NCBI RefSeq assembly: GCF_933775445.1
Contig: NC_065875.1
Coordinates: forward strand, 11,669,001-11,733,000
DNA from: Argentina anserina
Taxonomy: Eukaryota > Streptophyta > Magnoliopsida > Rosales > Rosaceae
DNA: 64,000 nt
Reading direction: 5' to 3'
Made by a program: the position numbers and the translations under genes. The notes beneath the pieces are model-generated. The model was not told the origin of the DNA and did no database searches. It worked only from the letters and a program-made list of their open reading frames with translations. Of this stretch, positions 24,743 to 37,179 are shown piece by piece. The first letter of the stretch is position 1. Each line of letters begins with the position of its first letter.

Positions 24743-25008
24743 AATTGTGGCTCAACATAGTAATTTGTGTAACCCCCAATTCTAACTCTACTAGATGAAA
24801 TTGGATGAAAAGCTGAAAGTAAAGAACTAAAGAAATGAAAAAGAAAAATAATAAAAACATTTTTATGGGTACCAAAAAAATTGTTTTGGGCACCCCTGTC
24901 AAGATTTGGAGATGATCTAGGTCGTCTTTTAGCAAGTTGCATCGGCAACCATCGTCATCCTCTCCTATCCTATGCGTCGTCGTCATCGTGGTCACCGCCT
25001 TCAGGATC

Positions 25009-25372
25009 GTCGTCCTTTCCTCTCCTAAGCTCGTTGCTGACAAAGCCATTGAGTACGTCAAGTTTGGCATGGTCCTCATCCTCGTCACCAGCTCCACCGT
25101 TGCCTTTGTCGTCTCAAAACTCAACCAATCTCTCATGTCTGGCAAACTCAGCGATATTTTTGGCGTCCAGACCTCAAAACAAATAGACGACCAAGCCCAC
25201 AACTTGGGGATCCCTCTCTCCATCCACAACAACCACCCCATAATCGACCTCGCTATCGACGACGTGACATGGTGGACCCTAATCTCGACTTAAAGGGCGC
25301 AACGTCGGAGATGTTCGTGGTAGTCATCGACTAGACGAAGCTAGTGAAAAGTTTTGGAGGCAGCAATGACGA
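25009..25372 (+). pseudogene. Ribose-5-phosphate isomerase (type A), decayed intronless copy
   Basis: The translation follows plant RPI-A proteins of the pentose phosphate/Calvin pathways: DKAIEYVKFGMVL, then SSTVAFVVSKL where the enzyme has GTGSTAAFVV, then GKLSDIFGVQTSK, LGIPLS and IDLAID. The phosphate-binding Gly-rich loop is damaged. After IDLAID the conserved GADEVDP region is broken by a frameshift. VDPNLDLKG resumes in another frame, the KGRGGALLREK block is missing, and a TAG lies in the following FVVVID.TKLV segment. Homology fades by 25372. The lack of introns fits either a retrocopy or derivation from an intronless family member. It is non-functional. Confidence 0.85.
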
Positions 25373-26456
25373 TATGTGGGAAACTGAACAAAAATTGGCC
25401 CTGGCATTATTCGTAATTTTTGCTAAAATTTGTTGCAACAATTATGTTTTTTTTTATGAGGTGATTTTTTTTTAATAATTGTGAAGAGTGGTTCTATTTG
25501 CACCTCTAAATTTACTATCAAACATACCTCCCTAATTTTTCTACTTGTATTTAGTTTTGTCAACCTATATAAAACGACATAGAAGGACAAGATGAATTCA
25601 AAAAGAAGAATTTTATGGGCTCCAATTTTTCACTCCCTCCATCGACTTCTATCTTTTTTTTTTTTTTTTCACTTTCTATAAATAAATTGACGCAAGAGGA
25701 TTTCATATTATTGTTTTTCAGTTTACTTTCCCCTCCATTGTAATCATATTGGATTATTGGTGATGGTTTGAGCTGTCAATTGTTAAATCTCGAGGTTTGT
25801 TATCATGTTGTATGGACGAACGATTCAGTATTACTATCTTGATCACCTTTTGGAGTAAAGGGAAAAATGGTACACTCATTAGCCTCGATGATCTTGCATA
25901 ATTACAAAACCTTTCTCTCACAATAGTACCGCACAACAGCAAATAATTTCCTTTATCAATAATATTGCAGACACCTCTATATACAAAGAACTGGAATTTC
26001 GATCATCAACAGTACTTAATGCCAGCCTGCCAAAACCATTTGGGATATCATCCTCTGCACACACAAAAGTGTCAAAACAAGAACCTTGCAAGTTTTCAGT
26101 TTCTCATTTAAGGTTAGAGGGTATTTTGTTAATCATTAGGTGGTATACTTGTGTTTTCAAATAATTAAAAAGTAAAAAAAAAGTGCAATAAATAATACAT
26201 GTATAATTAGTAATTTTAGAGGTGCAAGTAGAATTTCATAATAATTACCTGATTCTAAACTGAAATTTTTATATGAAGCCTTATCAAAAAGCAAATAGAT
26301 TTGTTACATAGCCGAATAAATGAACTAGGCCCAATGTCACAAATCCGTCGAGAACTAGGGTTTTAGTGTCTCTCTCAAACCATTCACACTCTCTTTCTCT
26401 CACCCAGCTTCTTCTTCCTCTTCCACCTCCCTACTTTTCTCTCCTCCACTCCAATC
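25373..26456. other. Intergenic and eIF3h promoter/5' leader
   Basis: No gene is seen in 25373-26330. From about 26365 to 26456 a pyrimidine-rich stretch (ctctctttctctcaccc, cttcttcttcctc) precedes the eIF3h ATG and is the probable 5' leader and core promoter area. Such CT-rich leaders are common in plant translation-factor genes. No clear TATA box was identified. Confidence 0.5.
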
Positions 26457-28347
26457 ATGGCGGCCAACTGTGCGTCCTGAAACCCTAAACCTCTATTTCC
26501 ATCTCCAAATTTCAAACTCCCCATAGCTTTCTCACTTGTTTTTGTTTTTCGCTGCAGTGGTTAGATCCTTCCTTCAGGTTGCTGCCACCGAAGAGGTCGC
26601 TCCTCCTCTCCGAGTTGTTCAGATCGAAGGACTGGTAATTCTATACGATTTGACAGAAACTAAGCTCGGATTGTTCGTAATTTATTGTTCAATTTCTGCA
26701 AATTGATTCGTTCTGATTGAATTTGTTACCCGGAAACAGGTTATTTTGAAGATAATCAAACACTGCAGGGAGTTTTCACCGGCTCTGGTCACCGGGCAGC
26801 TGCTTGGGTTGGATGTTGGCAGTGTTCTCGAAGTTACTAATTGCTTCCCCTTCCCGGTGAGCTTTCGATTGCTTCCCGTTTTGCGGTATTCGGATGATGT
26901 TTGAATGTGGTTTGTGTGTGTTGATGTGGTAATGCATTGCAGATTCGGGAGGAGGATGAGGAGATTGAAGCTGATGGTGCTAATTACCAGCTTGAAATGA
27001 TGAGGTGTTTGAGAGAGGTCAATGTTGACAATAACACTGTTGGATGGTCAGTTTTTGATTTGCTCATTACTGTTTTTTTTTTTTTTAAAATTCTCTGTGA
27101 CGATTTGGAAGCTTATAAATTGTTGAATTATGAATCTAGATCAATTAGGAAGCTTTCGGTAGCTCGTTTTAAATTATGATCCCATGGTTTGCCATTCACT
27201 AGATTAGTTAATCGAGTCGGCTCAGTCATTTCGTCATTTCGATAATGTATCTGATTAGAGTTCATTTGAATCGTAGAATTTTTTTAATCAGGATTTTTAT
27301 CTCACTCAGTAGACTATAGTTTCTGAAATCATTGGAATCTGATGTTTCCACCAGAGATGGAAGAATCTTAACTAGGATTTCAAAAGTTACACATTCTTTG
27401 GCTTAAGTTTTGTCATTGTGGGAAAGCCATAGCTGGATTAAACTGTGCTTATGAACCTTGGTTTGGTAGGCTGTACGTTTCCTGCAGTGGTTTGCAATAG
27501 TTCTGAATAATTCTTATTTTGTTTTGAGTGTAAACCCTATTGGCCTAATCATTTGCCCAGATAGAATGTTATTTGTTGACAACATCCATGTGTTTATTGA
27601 AATCTATACAAGAGAAGCTATACTATATGTCTCTCGACTTGTTATAGAAATCTGATGCATGCATGTTATGGGGTAGTTACATTTTGGAGAGCTACGATTT
27701 ATATTAGGCGGATTATATTAAACAGATGTAGGGGAAACTGTTCTTGTACTGACAACTAATGGGTTTGTATCGGAACTTTCTAAAAGATAGGACAGTTGGG
27801 TAGAGGCTCTTTGTACTGTATTTGGTTCTGTTTGAATCTTTTGGGTGATGATCATGTTATTATAACTTTTTCCTTTGCTTCCAACATGTGCATGACTGAA
27901 ACCCAATCTTTACATGTACTGATCAGATATACGATTATGTGGGGGGCACATCGAATGGTGTTTGTGAAACACTAAAAGGGTAGATACTGCTGAAAATTTC
28001 CAATTTTTTTTAAACTCTTGGAAATGCTTTTCAGGTACCAGTCCACATTGTTGGGTTCTTTTCAAACAGCAGAGTTAATTGAGACATTCTTGAACTACCA
28101 GGTAATTATTCGCAGATTAATGTTCTTGTAATATAATATCAAGATCATTTAAACAAGATCTTTCGAGTCATATCTTATAAGTTAATTTGTTTGTATTGTT
28201 TTCTGTAATTTTAAAAGCTCTATGTTGTCCATTTAAATAGTTTTTTGTATATTAAATAATCTAAGTTTCATTTTCCTTGAAAATACAGTGTTAAAATCTG
28301 CTTATCCTCCTACTAATTGTGGTTATCATGACCCGTCTACTTTGGGA

Positions 28348-28387
<40 letters not shown>

Positions 28388-31300
28388 ATTTGTCACATTA
28401 CATCTTAGAACTTGATATGGAAGTGTAACTGTCTAAATTCAAATTTCATTGAAAGAGTAGTGATCCTGCAGTAACAAAAGGATTACTAGTAATCCAGGTC
28501 AGTCTCACTCATAGATGCTTAAAGTTATTGTAGTTGCAGAAGTAACAGGTCCATCAAATAGTCAATTACAAGGTTACGTAGTTTCGATATCCAAAAACTC
28601 ATGGGAAGACTTGTGTTTAGAATGAGAGTGAAATTTTTTGTTGCAATTGTTATTGGTGATGCCATTGTTTTCCTGAAATTACCCATAAGGTCTACTTTGT
28701 TATTTAGCTGAAGTGATACTGCTTCAGAATCAATTCTGATGAGTTATAGTTTTTCCTTCTGTGTTCTATTTTAATTCTCTTGTAGACATAGTTGATGTGC
28801 TTCTCATTTATGCTTTTTTCTTATATTCTTTGCAGGAAAATATTAGACGGTGTGTGTGCATCATTTATGATCCATTGAAATCCAATCAGGGAGTCTTAGC
28901 ACTGAAGGCGTTGAAGCTATCTGATTCATTCATGGAGCTCTACCGCAGCAACAATTTTACAGGAGAGAAGTATGAAAATTTTCCATTCTGATGTTATTGT
29001 CTACATTTATAGTTTATAACTTTATAATATTACATGCAATTCATCTATAATTTGTTTTGGTGCAATAGGCTAAGGGAGAAAAACCTTTCATGGGTGGATA
29101 TCTTTGAGGAAATACCTGTAAGTTCTATATCAGTCTTTAACTGAAGAATAATTGTTTCATATTGTATCAATTCTATTTTCCCTCTTCTTCCTTTTCTCAT
29201 GTTTGTCTCTATGTTATCCCTCTATATTATCATTCACAGATGATACTTGACCAATGATTTATTGTTAACGTAGATGCTATAGAAATTAAACCGTAATGAT
29301 TTTTTTGATGTCAGTCTCAAACATTGCAAACTCTAATTTTTGTGTTTTAAGATAAAATATACTAATAACGTTTTGAGAAAAAAAGAAGAAGGCCTGTCCT
29401 GGAGTCCGGAGTGTATACTATGATAGAATTTCAAAGGGTGTATCATGTTTTTTTATTCTGTTAGTTATTCGTTTCTCCTAAATATTATTTTCAATGAATA
29501 TTGTTTTTACTAACCCTTAATTCTTGTAGCACATGCTGACGTTTGAAGCTTCTGTGCTTTTTCAGTTTTGCTTGATGTTTGCCCCTGGGTTTTAAATTCT
29601 TTATTTTGCCTGTTGACAGATCAAAGTTTCAAACTCTGCACTTATCAGTGCATTTATGACGGAGTTGGAAGCTGATACACCTGTTACCCAGGTTTATATG
29701 TGATCCTTTTATTGGAAGTTCTACATGACTTTGCGGTGGTTTGAGTACTCACTTTATTATATACCTCTGTTTCAGTGTGATTGTGATCGTCTGCAATTAT
29801 CCACTAGTCCATTTATGGAGAGAAATATGGAATTTCTTATTGAGTGTATGGATGATTTGTCTATGGAACAGCAGAAGGTATATCACTCTTCACCTGAATG
29901 CTAGTCCTGTTGAGGTTGGTGTTTTTCCTATCTTGATGTATATCCTGTTTCAGTTCCAATACTATTACAGAAACCTGTCACGCCAGCAAGCCCAACAGCA
30001 AGCATGGCTTCAAAAGAGAAGGTAAGACATTGTCTGCAGAATGAATTCTTGGCATTATGGTTTTGGGATATATGTGAGTTAACATTTGCATTTTCTTTTG
30101 TCAACACTAGTTGAGAGCAATTGTGCATGCATACATAAAAGCGGCTTGAATATGATCATATTATGATCTTATTTGGTTAATAATTTATGAAAATATATGA
30201 TTTTTGAATCAGAATGGTTCATATGTGGAGCTATAATTTGACCAAACTTTGCATATAATTTCTGCGAGTGAATTTTATGTAAACAAATAGGTATGATGTT
30301 TTAAAGTGGATGAAGTAATATGATGTTAAACTACATACCCATGTAGATTTCTATATTGAATAAGGTTGATGTGAAATATAAAAAGTGGTGGTCATTATAG
30401 ATTGGTGACAAGTTAGTTTCAAAATAGTTAGTCAGTTTCATTGTCGTTAGTAATAGTTACTTGAAGGATACCGATTCTATTAGAGGAAGGTTGTCTGCAT
30501 CACACACTTGTGATTTTTGGATCAAGATTGGGGAGCACTTGTTTCTCAAGCAACAAACTGTGGTTATCACTTATCCTACGTGTACTAGACCTTTACCTTT
30601 TTTAATTGATTTTGTAGGACTGAAAACATGGCACGGAAGGCTGCCGGAGAAGAACCTCTTCCTGAAGAGGATCCTTCAAACGCCATTTTCAAGCCACTCC
30701 CTGAGCCATCACGGTTGGACAGCTATCTGATAACAAATCAAATCTCAAACTACTGCAACCAGATTAATGGGTATGTTTCATTACTAGTGTTTATATGCTA
30801 TTTCGCCACTGGGTAAATACAAAAAGAAATTAGTAAAATTACAAAAGTAAGATGCTATCTTGCCTTATTAATATGTATATATAGTTGAAAATTCTACTTT
30901 GGAAGCACTTCAATGAAGAGACCTGCATAAGTGTATGCATGGGCTCGTGGTCACACTATATTTTCACTGATGTGTATGACTTTGTTAATTCTTCAGAGAA
31001 AAATTATTGTCTGGAACCATCTTTAGAAGATTGTCAACTATTAAATGCTTGAGCCTTTGTTCATTTCGTTGCCATTAAACTGTGTCGAACTGTAAATAGC
31101 AAGTTTGAGCTCTTTTCTTACCCTTCTATTGAACAACCTGTGACATTTTGGCCAAGAGAATTTAACAGTCGATACCGTTTAAATTCATGATGACTTTCAT
31201 TTACTGTTAGATCATGTCTGCTCTCTGCCCGCACATCTGACTGTTTAACTGTGGTCTGAAAAATTATACATGATTATTGGTGATCATGGGTTACGGTTTT

Positions 31301-31420
31301 TAATCTATGATATATTTTTACTAATGTCAATTTTATGTTTGTATTGAAAAAAACAATTACAGGGTTGCTGGACAGAGCTTCAGCAGATTATATTTGACAA
31401 AGGCTTTGCATGAGAACTGA
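26457..31420 (+). CDS. EIF3H: Eukaryotic translation initiation factor 3 subunit h
   Basis: eIF3h is a non-core subunit of the cytosolic eIF3 complex; in plants it supports reinitiation after upstream ORFs. Twelve exons with GT/AG borders join in frame: 26457-26469, 26558-26634, 26740-26856, 26943-27046, 28035-28101, 28836-28969, 29069-29117, 29620-29691, 29776-29877, 29954-30021, 30618-30770, 31363-31420. They give 337 aa, the usual length in plants. The MPN domain spans about residues 18-150 ([35 protein letters not shown]) and lacks the JAMM metal ligands, as expected for this subunit. The C-terminal part has the helical [20 protein letters not shown] and [14 protein letters not shown] segments. 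A short 13-nt first coding exon is notable. No defects were seen. Confidence 0.96.
28352..28382. repeat. (GA)n microsatellite in eIF3h intron 5
   Basis: A perfect GA dinucleotide run of about 31 bp lies in the 734-bp intron between exons 5 and 6. It is likely polymorphic, and no effect on splicing is implied. Confidence 0.9.
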
Positions 31421-32349
31421 TGTAATGCTGCAATGTGAGATATTTCAAGTGTTTGTAGTGCGGAGAAATACGTCCTCTTCATGTGCTTTTTATGTCTCTT
31501 AATTTAAAGTTTGCCGATCTGTCAAATTTTGAACAAATATTATATACAATTAGAAGGCAAATTGGGATGTAAAATACTAACGGGGGATGCATGCCAAAAA
31601 AACAGTTCTATACTCATCACCTATATTTTCTTTTTTAATTATTTTTTATTTGTAAGGCAGTTCATATTCAGTACTTTGCCATTTCTGAGTTTTAAAAGTT
31701 TGGCACAAATGATTAAATTCATTTGGTTCAAATGACTTGTGCGTCTTGGATATGATATTTTGCTTGGAATGGATTCTATTTGATTACTACTGCCTGTCCA
31801 AGCTATAATCAGAAACTATACTTTGTCAAATTGGATCTTCATGGTTGTACTTAGTTTTAAGACTGCCTGAATTAGATAGGTGGATATGGGTAGGACCGTA
31901 GGATAGAAAAGGATCAAACCAGTTTGATTACATACCCAGTGATCCAAAGTTCTAGAGATCTTTTCTTTGGCGAGTAAGCTCTTGGATTTTTATCAAAATC
32001 TCTTTGCTCCAAAATTCTTGAGACGGCATTTGCCCTTTCTGTAATTGTTAGATGGAGAGGGTAGAAGGAAGAATGGTGACCAATAACAATAACATGCCCC
32101 GAGCCCCTTAGTCTTCAGCAGACTGAGGACTTCAGCAAGTCATCTAACACATGAATCGTAACCTTAAAAAAAGAAAAAACACGTGTAGGAGGTTGGAACA
32201 TCCTCCTGGACTTCGGGGTTGTATCTGCAGCATCTCTACTCTGACTTCATTGAATAACTGATCCTTGTTCAAAATCCGAAGGATTATAAAACATGATCAT
32301 TAGGGGTTCAGAAGACAACAGTGAAGCAATAGTAATCTATATGCCATAG
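31421..32349. other. eIF3h 3' untranslated region and intergenic DNA
   Basis: The first few hundred bases after the stop are the probable 3' UTR. The rest is AT-rich with no gene recognised. The last six bases (ccatag, 32344-32349) recur at 32697-32702 and may be the target duplicate of the next MITE. Confidence 0.5.
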
Positions 32350-32696
32350 ATAAAAAAAAACACTAATAAAAAAAAGAACAAAATACTGGTCACTTCTCAC
32401 CGTTTTACAAATTCAATGTTTATTCCTTCAAGTTTCAATTTCGACTGATCACTTCTTATACTTTTCAAATTCGAGCAATCTAGTCATTCCGTCATCTTTC
32501 CATCCAATTTGAGTGTTCAAGTTGTTTTTTGGGCAAGCAGAAATTGGATGAACTTAATACCCAAATTGGATAAAAAAATGACGGGAGGACCAAATTGCTC
32601 GAATTTAAAAAGTATAAGGAGTGATCAGTTGAAATTGAAACTTGAAAGAGTAAACTGTCGAGTTTGTAAAATTTTGAAGAGTGACCAGTATTTTAT
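32350..32696. mobile_element. Fold-back MITE, ~347 bp
   Basis: The right terminus in reverse complement (ataaaatactggtcactctt) matches the left aaaatactggtcacttctca after an A-rich insertion of about 25 bp. Pairing continues inward: ttcaagtttcaatttcgact against agttgaaattgaaacttgaa, then atacttttcaaattcgagca against tgctcgaatttaaaaagtat, and ccgtcat against atgacgg. The flanks share ccatag. No coding capacity. The superfamily is uncertain; such termini are common in Mutator-like MITEs. Confidence 0.82.
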
Positions 32697-32702
32697 CCAT
32701 AG

Positions 32703-33700
32703 AAAAATTATGCTCACCTTGTTTATTAATTGATGTTTGATTGTGATGAATCATTGTCCTTAATATACCTAACATATCCCTGAAGACGAAGTACCCATTT
32801 TCTTGTGGAGCAAGGGTGAATGTTTGGGTAAAATTCCTTCCCACGTTGTCTTTCCCAACCAAGTATCTGGTTACCAATACAATCACCTCTTTGTGAGGAC
32901 ATTCCTGAGCATCTACACTCTTTATTTCACATGTAAGACACTCACCACTTTTAACTTTAATTGCCTGTTACAAAAATAAAAAATGACTTCATCAACACTC
33001 GGTACTCACAACAGCCGATCAATATTCTTCCAATTCATTCCAAGAGGAGACTTCACTATAGATTCAAACAAGATCACTGACACACACACCATTACAAACT
33101 GAGCATAATAATTGGTCTAACAATGGAGTATCAAATAATCATTTTGTTAATTCATTTAATTGGCTTCATTTGTTAAAGAAGCCCCAATTTTATAGGATGA
33201 AGAGCTAAAAGGCATTTAAAACTTAAAAAATTATCTGATTAACGTGGTAAGGCCTTCAAGTCAAAACTGAATATGGAAAAGATAAAATCAGGTTGATGGC
33301 CACAGAATTGAAGTGAAATTAGGTGAGGGAGCACAACTACATATCAAAGTACATTTACATCCACCGTTGTCATATTGTCATTACATGGCGCACTAGGAAC
33401 TGGATAAATCTTGTAAATGTCTTCTGGTGCAATGGCAAAGAAAATGGTAATAAGATCCCACAAAGGCGTCGCCAACAATTTTGGCACACGAGCAGAACTA
33501 TCCAAATCTTGCAAGGAAATCTACAGAATGTTCAAAACCTATGCAATAGTAGAGAAACACTTGACTCAAAACATTTTGATGTCAGATCACGCTATTATGC
33601 ACACACTTACAAGCATTTCGTATACCAAAACCTAAGAAATCTAGATTCAGCAGACACAATATACCCCTACCAAGACGTTAAATGAAAAGAAAAAAGAAAA
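32703..33700. other. Intergenic, no gene recognised
   Basis: AT-rich. An ATG-started 72-codon frame at 33417-33635 (plus) has reasonable composition, but no known domain and no neighbouring exon, so I do not call it a gene. The right end becomes very A-rich (33680-33708). Confidence 0.45.
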
Positions 33701-33701
33701 A

Positions 33702-33945
33702 AAAAACCAATTTTTTTTCGGCCGCCGCAGCCCTGCTGTACCGCAGCATCTCCGCTGCTGGCCCTGAAGGACCCCCTGCCTCGGTCCCCTGCAGCCTCGC
33801 TGCCCCGCCTCGGCACCCCTACAGGGCCTACCTTTTCTCTGTAAACCCCCCTGCGGCCCGGCACTGCAGCTGCTCTACCGCAGCCCTGTAGGCCTCCCAC
33901 AGTCCTGCAGCACCCCCCCCCCCCCCCCCCCCCCCCGGTTAGGGT
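33702..33945. repeat. GC-rich island ending in a 24-C homopolymer
   Basis: A sharp switch from A-rich DNA to about 200 bp of CTG/GCC-rich text (ctgctgtaccgcagcatctc, ctgctctaccgcagccctg) ends in a run of 24 C at 33913-33936. The two similar pieces with accgcag hint at internal repetition. No gene is readable through it. It may be a foreign insertion or an assembly join (see findings). Confidence 0.6.
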
Positions 33946-33980
33946 CATGGAAAAATCCTTCATTATCTTATGCCGATCCC

Positions 33981-34150
33981 ATGTTTCTCATGTGATTTTT
34001 TTAAGTTTCTATGATGCCATTGTGCACATTTAAGGGATCACAACATGTTTTGATCCTTAGTAATCATGTTTCTCATGTGATTTTTTTAAGTTTCTATGAT
34101 GCCATTGTGCACATTTAAGGGATCACAACATGTTTTGATCCTTAGTTATT
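33981..34150. repeat. 85-bp tandem duplication, 2 copies
   Basis: The segment starting atgtttctcatgtgattttt at 33981 is repeated at 34066 with almost no differences (ending ccttagtaatc versus ccttagttatt). The near identity shows it is recent. It lies immediately upstream of the copia relic. Confidence 0.92.
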
Positions 34151-34219
34151 AAATTTTTCTCTTTCATTAGAGAATGTTTGCATTGTCTTTTTCAAAGACT
34201 AATTAAGTTTTACAATTCA

Positions 34220-37120
34220 CTTGTAGATGTCATCCAGCAAGATTGAGTGCTTAGCAGATTGTGGGACTACCCACACATTTTTACGGGATAAACAACTTTT
34301 TTACGAAATTTGTGCCTTACAAATCATTTGTGACTTGTCTCATTGGGACGGATCAGTTGATCCATGGGCGCGGAGTAGCAGGATTCTTGCTACCGAATGA
34401 CATCCACATACAAGTCAAAGATGCACTATATGCACTAGAGGAAACCGAACCTTGCTCAGTTTTAAAAGGTTATTCATGCTAACGATTAACACTTGAACAC
34501 CAAAGTTGAGAATGAAATTGAATATCTTTGTGTTACCTCTAATACCGTCAGACGTAAATGTCGCACTTTAGAGAAGTTTAAGCATGTTCGTAGTGAGTTG
34601 TATTTATCACATTACGTGCCATGAATCTAATGCAATTAGCAAGTTTTTCTGCGATTCTGACGCTTAAAGCTATGACATGAACGTCTGGGTCATTCTGGAC
34701 GTGATATGATGATCCGTATACTCAAAACTTCACACGGTCATCCATTTTTCAAAGCCAGAAAGCATGTGGGAATCCCACATGCCATAAAAGATGGTAGCAC
34801 GGCCCTGGCAAGTGTGCCTGACCATGACTCGGCCTCTAGGCCTGTCGGTGCTCTCCCACGGCCTCCCACGGCTGTGACTGAGCCCATGGAGATATGTGAT
34901 GCATTTACCGTGATCTTTAATGCCCAAAAACGTTTGCAAAGCTTGTGCATTCGCAAAGAAGTAGACAAAGCCTTCCTTTTACAGTTGATAATACACAGAA
35001 CATACCATTCTTACAAAGGATCCAAAATGATATTTGTGAACCTATAACACTAGAGTGCGGACCATTTAGATACTTCATGGTTCTGGTGGATGCATCGACA
35101 TGCTGATCATATGTTGATCTATTGTCGACACGCAATGCTGCATTTTCGAAACTCCTTGCTCAAATCATTAAGCTGGTTGGACATAAATGGGTATTTGTTC
35201 AAAAACTGAATGAGAAAGGCGAAGTCATGCGGTATAAAACACAACTCGTCACTCAAGGATTCTCTCAACGTCCTGGTGTTGACTATGAGGAGACATATTA
35301 TCCAGTTATGGAGATCATGATCTTCTGATATCTGATAAGTCTAGTGGTTTCTGAAAAGCTAGACATACAACTATTAGATGTGGTAACCGCGTATCTTTAT
35401 GGGGATCTAGATACAAAGATAGATGAGGTTTCTTGAGGGACTTTAAGTACCCAAATCAAGTAAACCACACAAAGCTTATGCTATTAGGTTACAACGCTCA
35501 GTTTATGGATTGAAGCAGTCCTGTAGAATGTGGTTTACAAGTTTGAGCGAATACTTGATTAGGAATGGATACAAGAACGATGAACTATGCCCTTGCGTGT
35601 TTATCAAACGCAATAGTTCTGGTTTTTCTATATTAGTTGTTTATGTCGATGACATGAATATCATAGGACCTCTGAATAAGATTGGAGAGACGATAAGCTA
35701 CTTAAATGGAGAATTTGAGATGAAAGACATAGGAAATACTCGATTTTACTTAGATTTGGAAATTGAGCATAGAGTTGGTGGAATCCTTGTACACCAGCAT
35801 GCATATGTACGAAAGATGCTCATGCACTTTAGTATTGACATGGTTAGGCATCCTTCTAGTACTCCCATGGTCATAAGAAGTCTAGAGATCAAGTAAGATC
35901 TATTTCGTTCGAAATAAGACAATGAAGAGATCCTTGGACCTGAGTATCCATATTTAAGTGCTATAGGAGGTTTGTTTTATCTAGCTCAGTGCACTCGTCC
36001 AGACATTGCATTCTCAGTGAAATTTTTGGCAAGGTTTAATTCTGCACCAACCATTCATCATTGGAACAATATTAAGAACATTTTCAGGTATTTGAACGCT
36101 TCCATTGACATGAGGTTGTACTATCAGTATTCTGACAAGAAAAGTGCTATTTTAGTAAGTTTAGATGGAGATGTCATGCTTGTAAGTGAACGAGTTGCCA
36201 CTGTCACCGCTCAGAAAGCTGGACACGGATCTGCCGCTGCCGCCACCGATGTCGCTGCCGGTGTTGGTTCTCAACACTTGAACAAAAAATCCTCATTTCC
36301 TACAACTTCTAGTGATAAGTTGATAGGATTCGCTGATGTTGGATACATTTCAGATCCACACAAAGGACGTTTTCAAACTGGTTATATTTTTACCATTGGG
36401 AATACGACGATTTATTGGAGATCTACCTAGCAAACCTTTTTTTCTACTTTATCGAATCATTATGAGATTATTGCATTGCATGAAGCAGTCAAAGAGTGCA
36501 TTTAGTTTTGAGAAATCATTACTCACATTCGGGATGCTAGTGGATTAATCATTACTATAGTCGAACCTACGAAGATAATGCAGCTTGCATTGAGAAGATG
36601 AAGTTTAGGTTACATTAAGGGTAATAACACAAATGATATTTTACAAAAGTTATTCTATAATCAGCAACAACAAGATATGTTGAATATCCAAGTTAATCAT
36701 ATTCGTTCTGAGGATAATGTGGCTGATTTGTTTACTAAATCACTACCCCTAAATCTACATTTGTGAAGCATGTGAAACACATTGGTTTGCCTCATTTATT
36801 AGAGCTCAAAGATTGGGTTAGAGATCAGAGAGGGCAGTTTTGTAGACATCAGGGGGAGTCTACGCCACATGCATTGATCATTTGTAGTTAGTACATTATG
36901 CTCTTTGTGTCTTTCGTCCAAGACTTTTATTTTACCCAAAAATTGTTTGTTTTTCTTGGAAAGGTTTTTACTGAGGCAACAATATTGCACTGTGTCATAT
37001 TAGGATCGGGATACAAGAGGAAGTGTTAGAAAAATCAACTCCTAGATATTCTTAGTATATTTTGACCTAATTAGTATAGCCTACCTAGTTAAGACTTATT
37101 CTAGATTTATCGAGATATTT
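34220..37120 (+). pseudogene. Ty1/copia retrotransposon, broken, with partial 3' LTR
   Basis: Domain order protease, integrase, reverse transcriptase, RNase H identifies Ty1/copia. Protease-like text (ADCGTTHTFLRDKQLF) is at about 34250. A GAG-pre-integrase piece (MMIRILKTSHGHPF) is at 34706, and an integrase scrap (GPFRYFMVLVDAST) at about 35060. From there it jumps directly to reverse transcriptase (VGHKWVFVQKLNEKGE, 35175), so most of the integrase is deleted. RT continues with an intact YVDD-type motif (VVYVDDMNIIG, about 35640) and RNase H (CTRPDIAFSVKFLARF, then IGFADVGYISDPHKGRFQTGY). Stops at 34400, 35326, 35425 and 35894 and several frameshifts break it. A purine-rich tract (acaagaggaag) precedes tgttagaaaa at 37025, the probable 3' LTR start; the LTR is cut by a TA repeat. 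No 5' LTR was found. Confidence 0.9.
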
Positions 37121-37124
37121 GATG

Positions 37125-37127
<3 letters not shown>

Positions 37128-37177
<50 letters not shown>
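37128..37177. repeat. (TA)n microsatellite
   Basis: About 50 bp of uninterrupted TA dinucleotides lie between the broken copia LTR and R1 copy 2. It is likely highly polymorphic. Confidence 0.95.

Positions 37178-37179
<2 letters not shown>

Noticed and set aside
24703..25293. Long Ser/Thr-rich open frames on the minus and plus strands here
   Set aside because: The only meaningful reading is the broken ribose-5-phosphate isomerase homology; others are shadow frames.
36336..36548. Independent small ORF after the RNase H domain
   Set aside because: It is a frameshifted continuation of the copia RNase H region.
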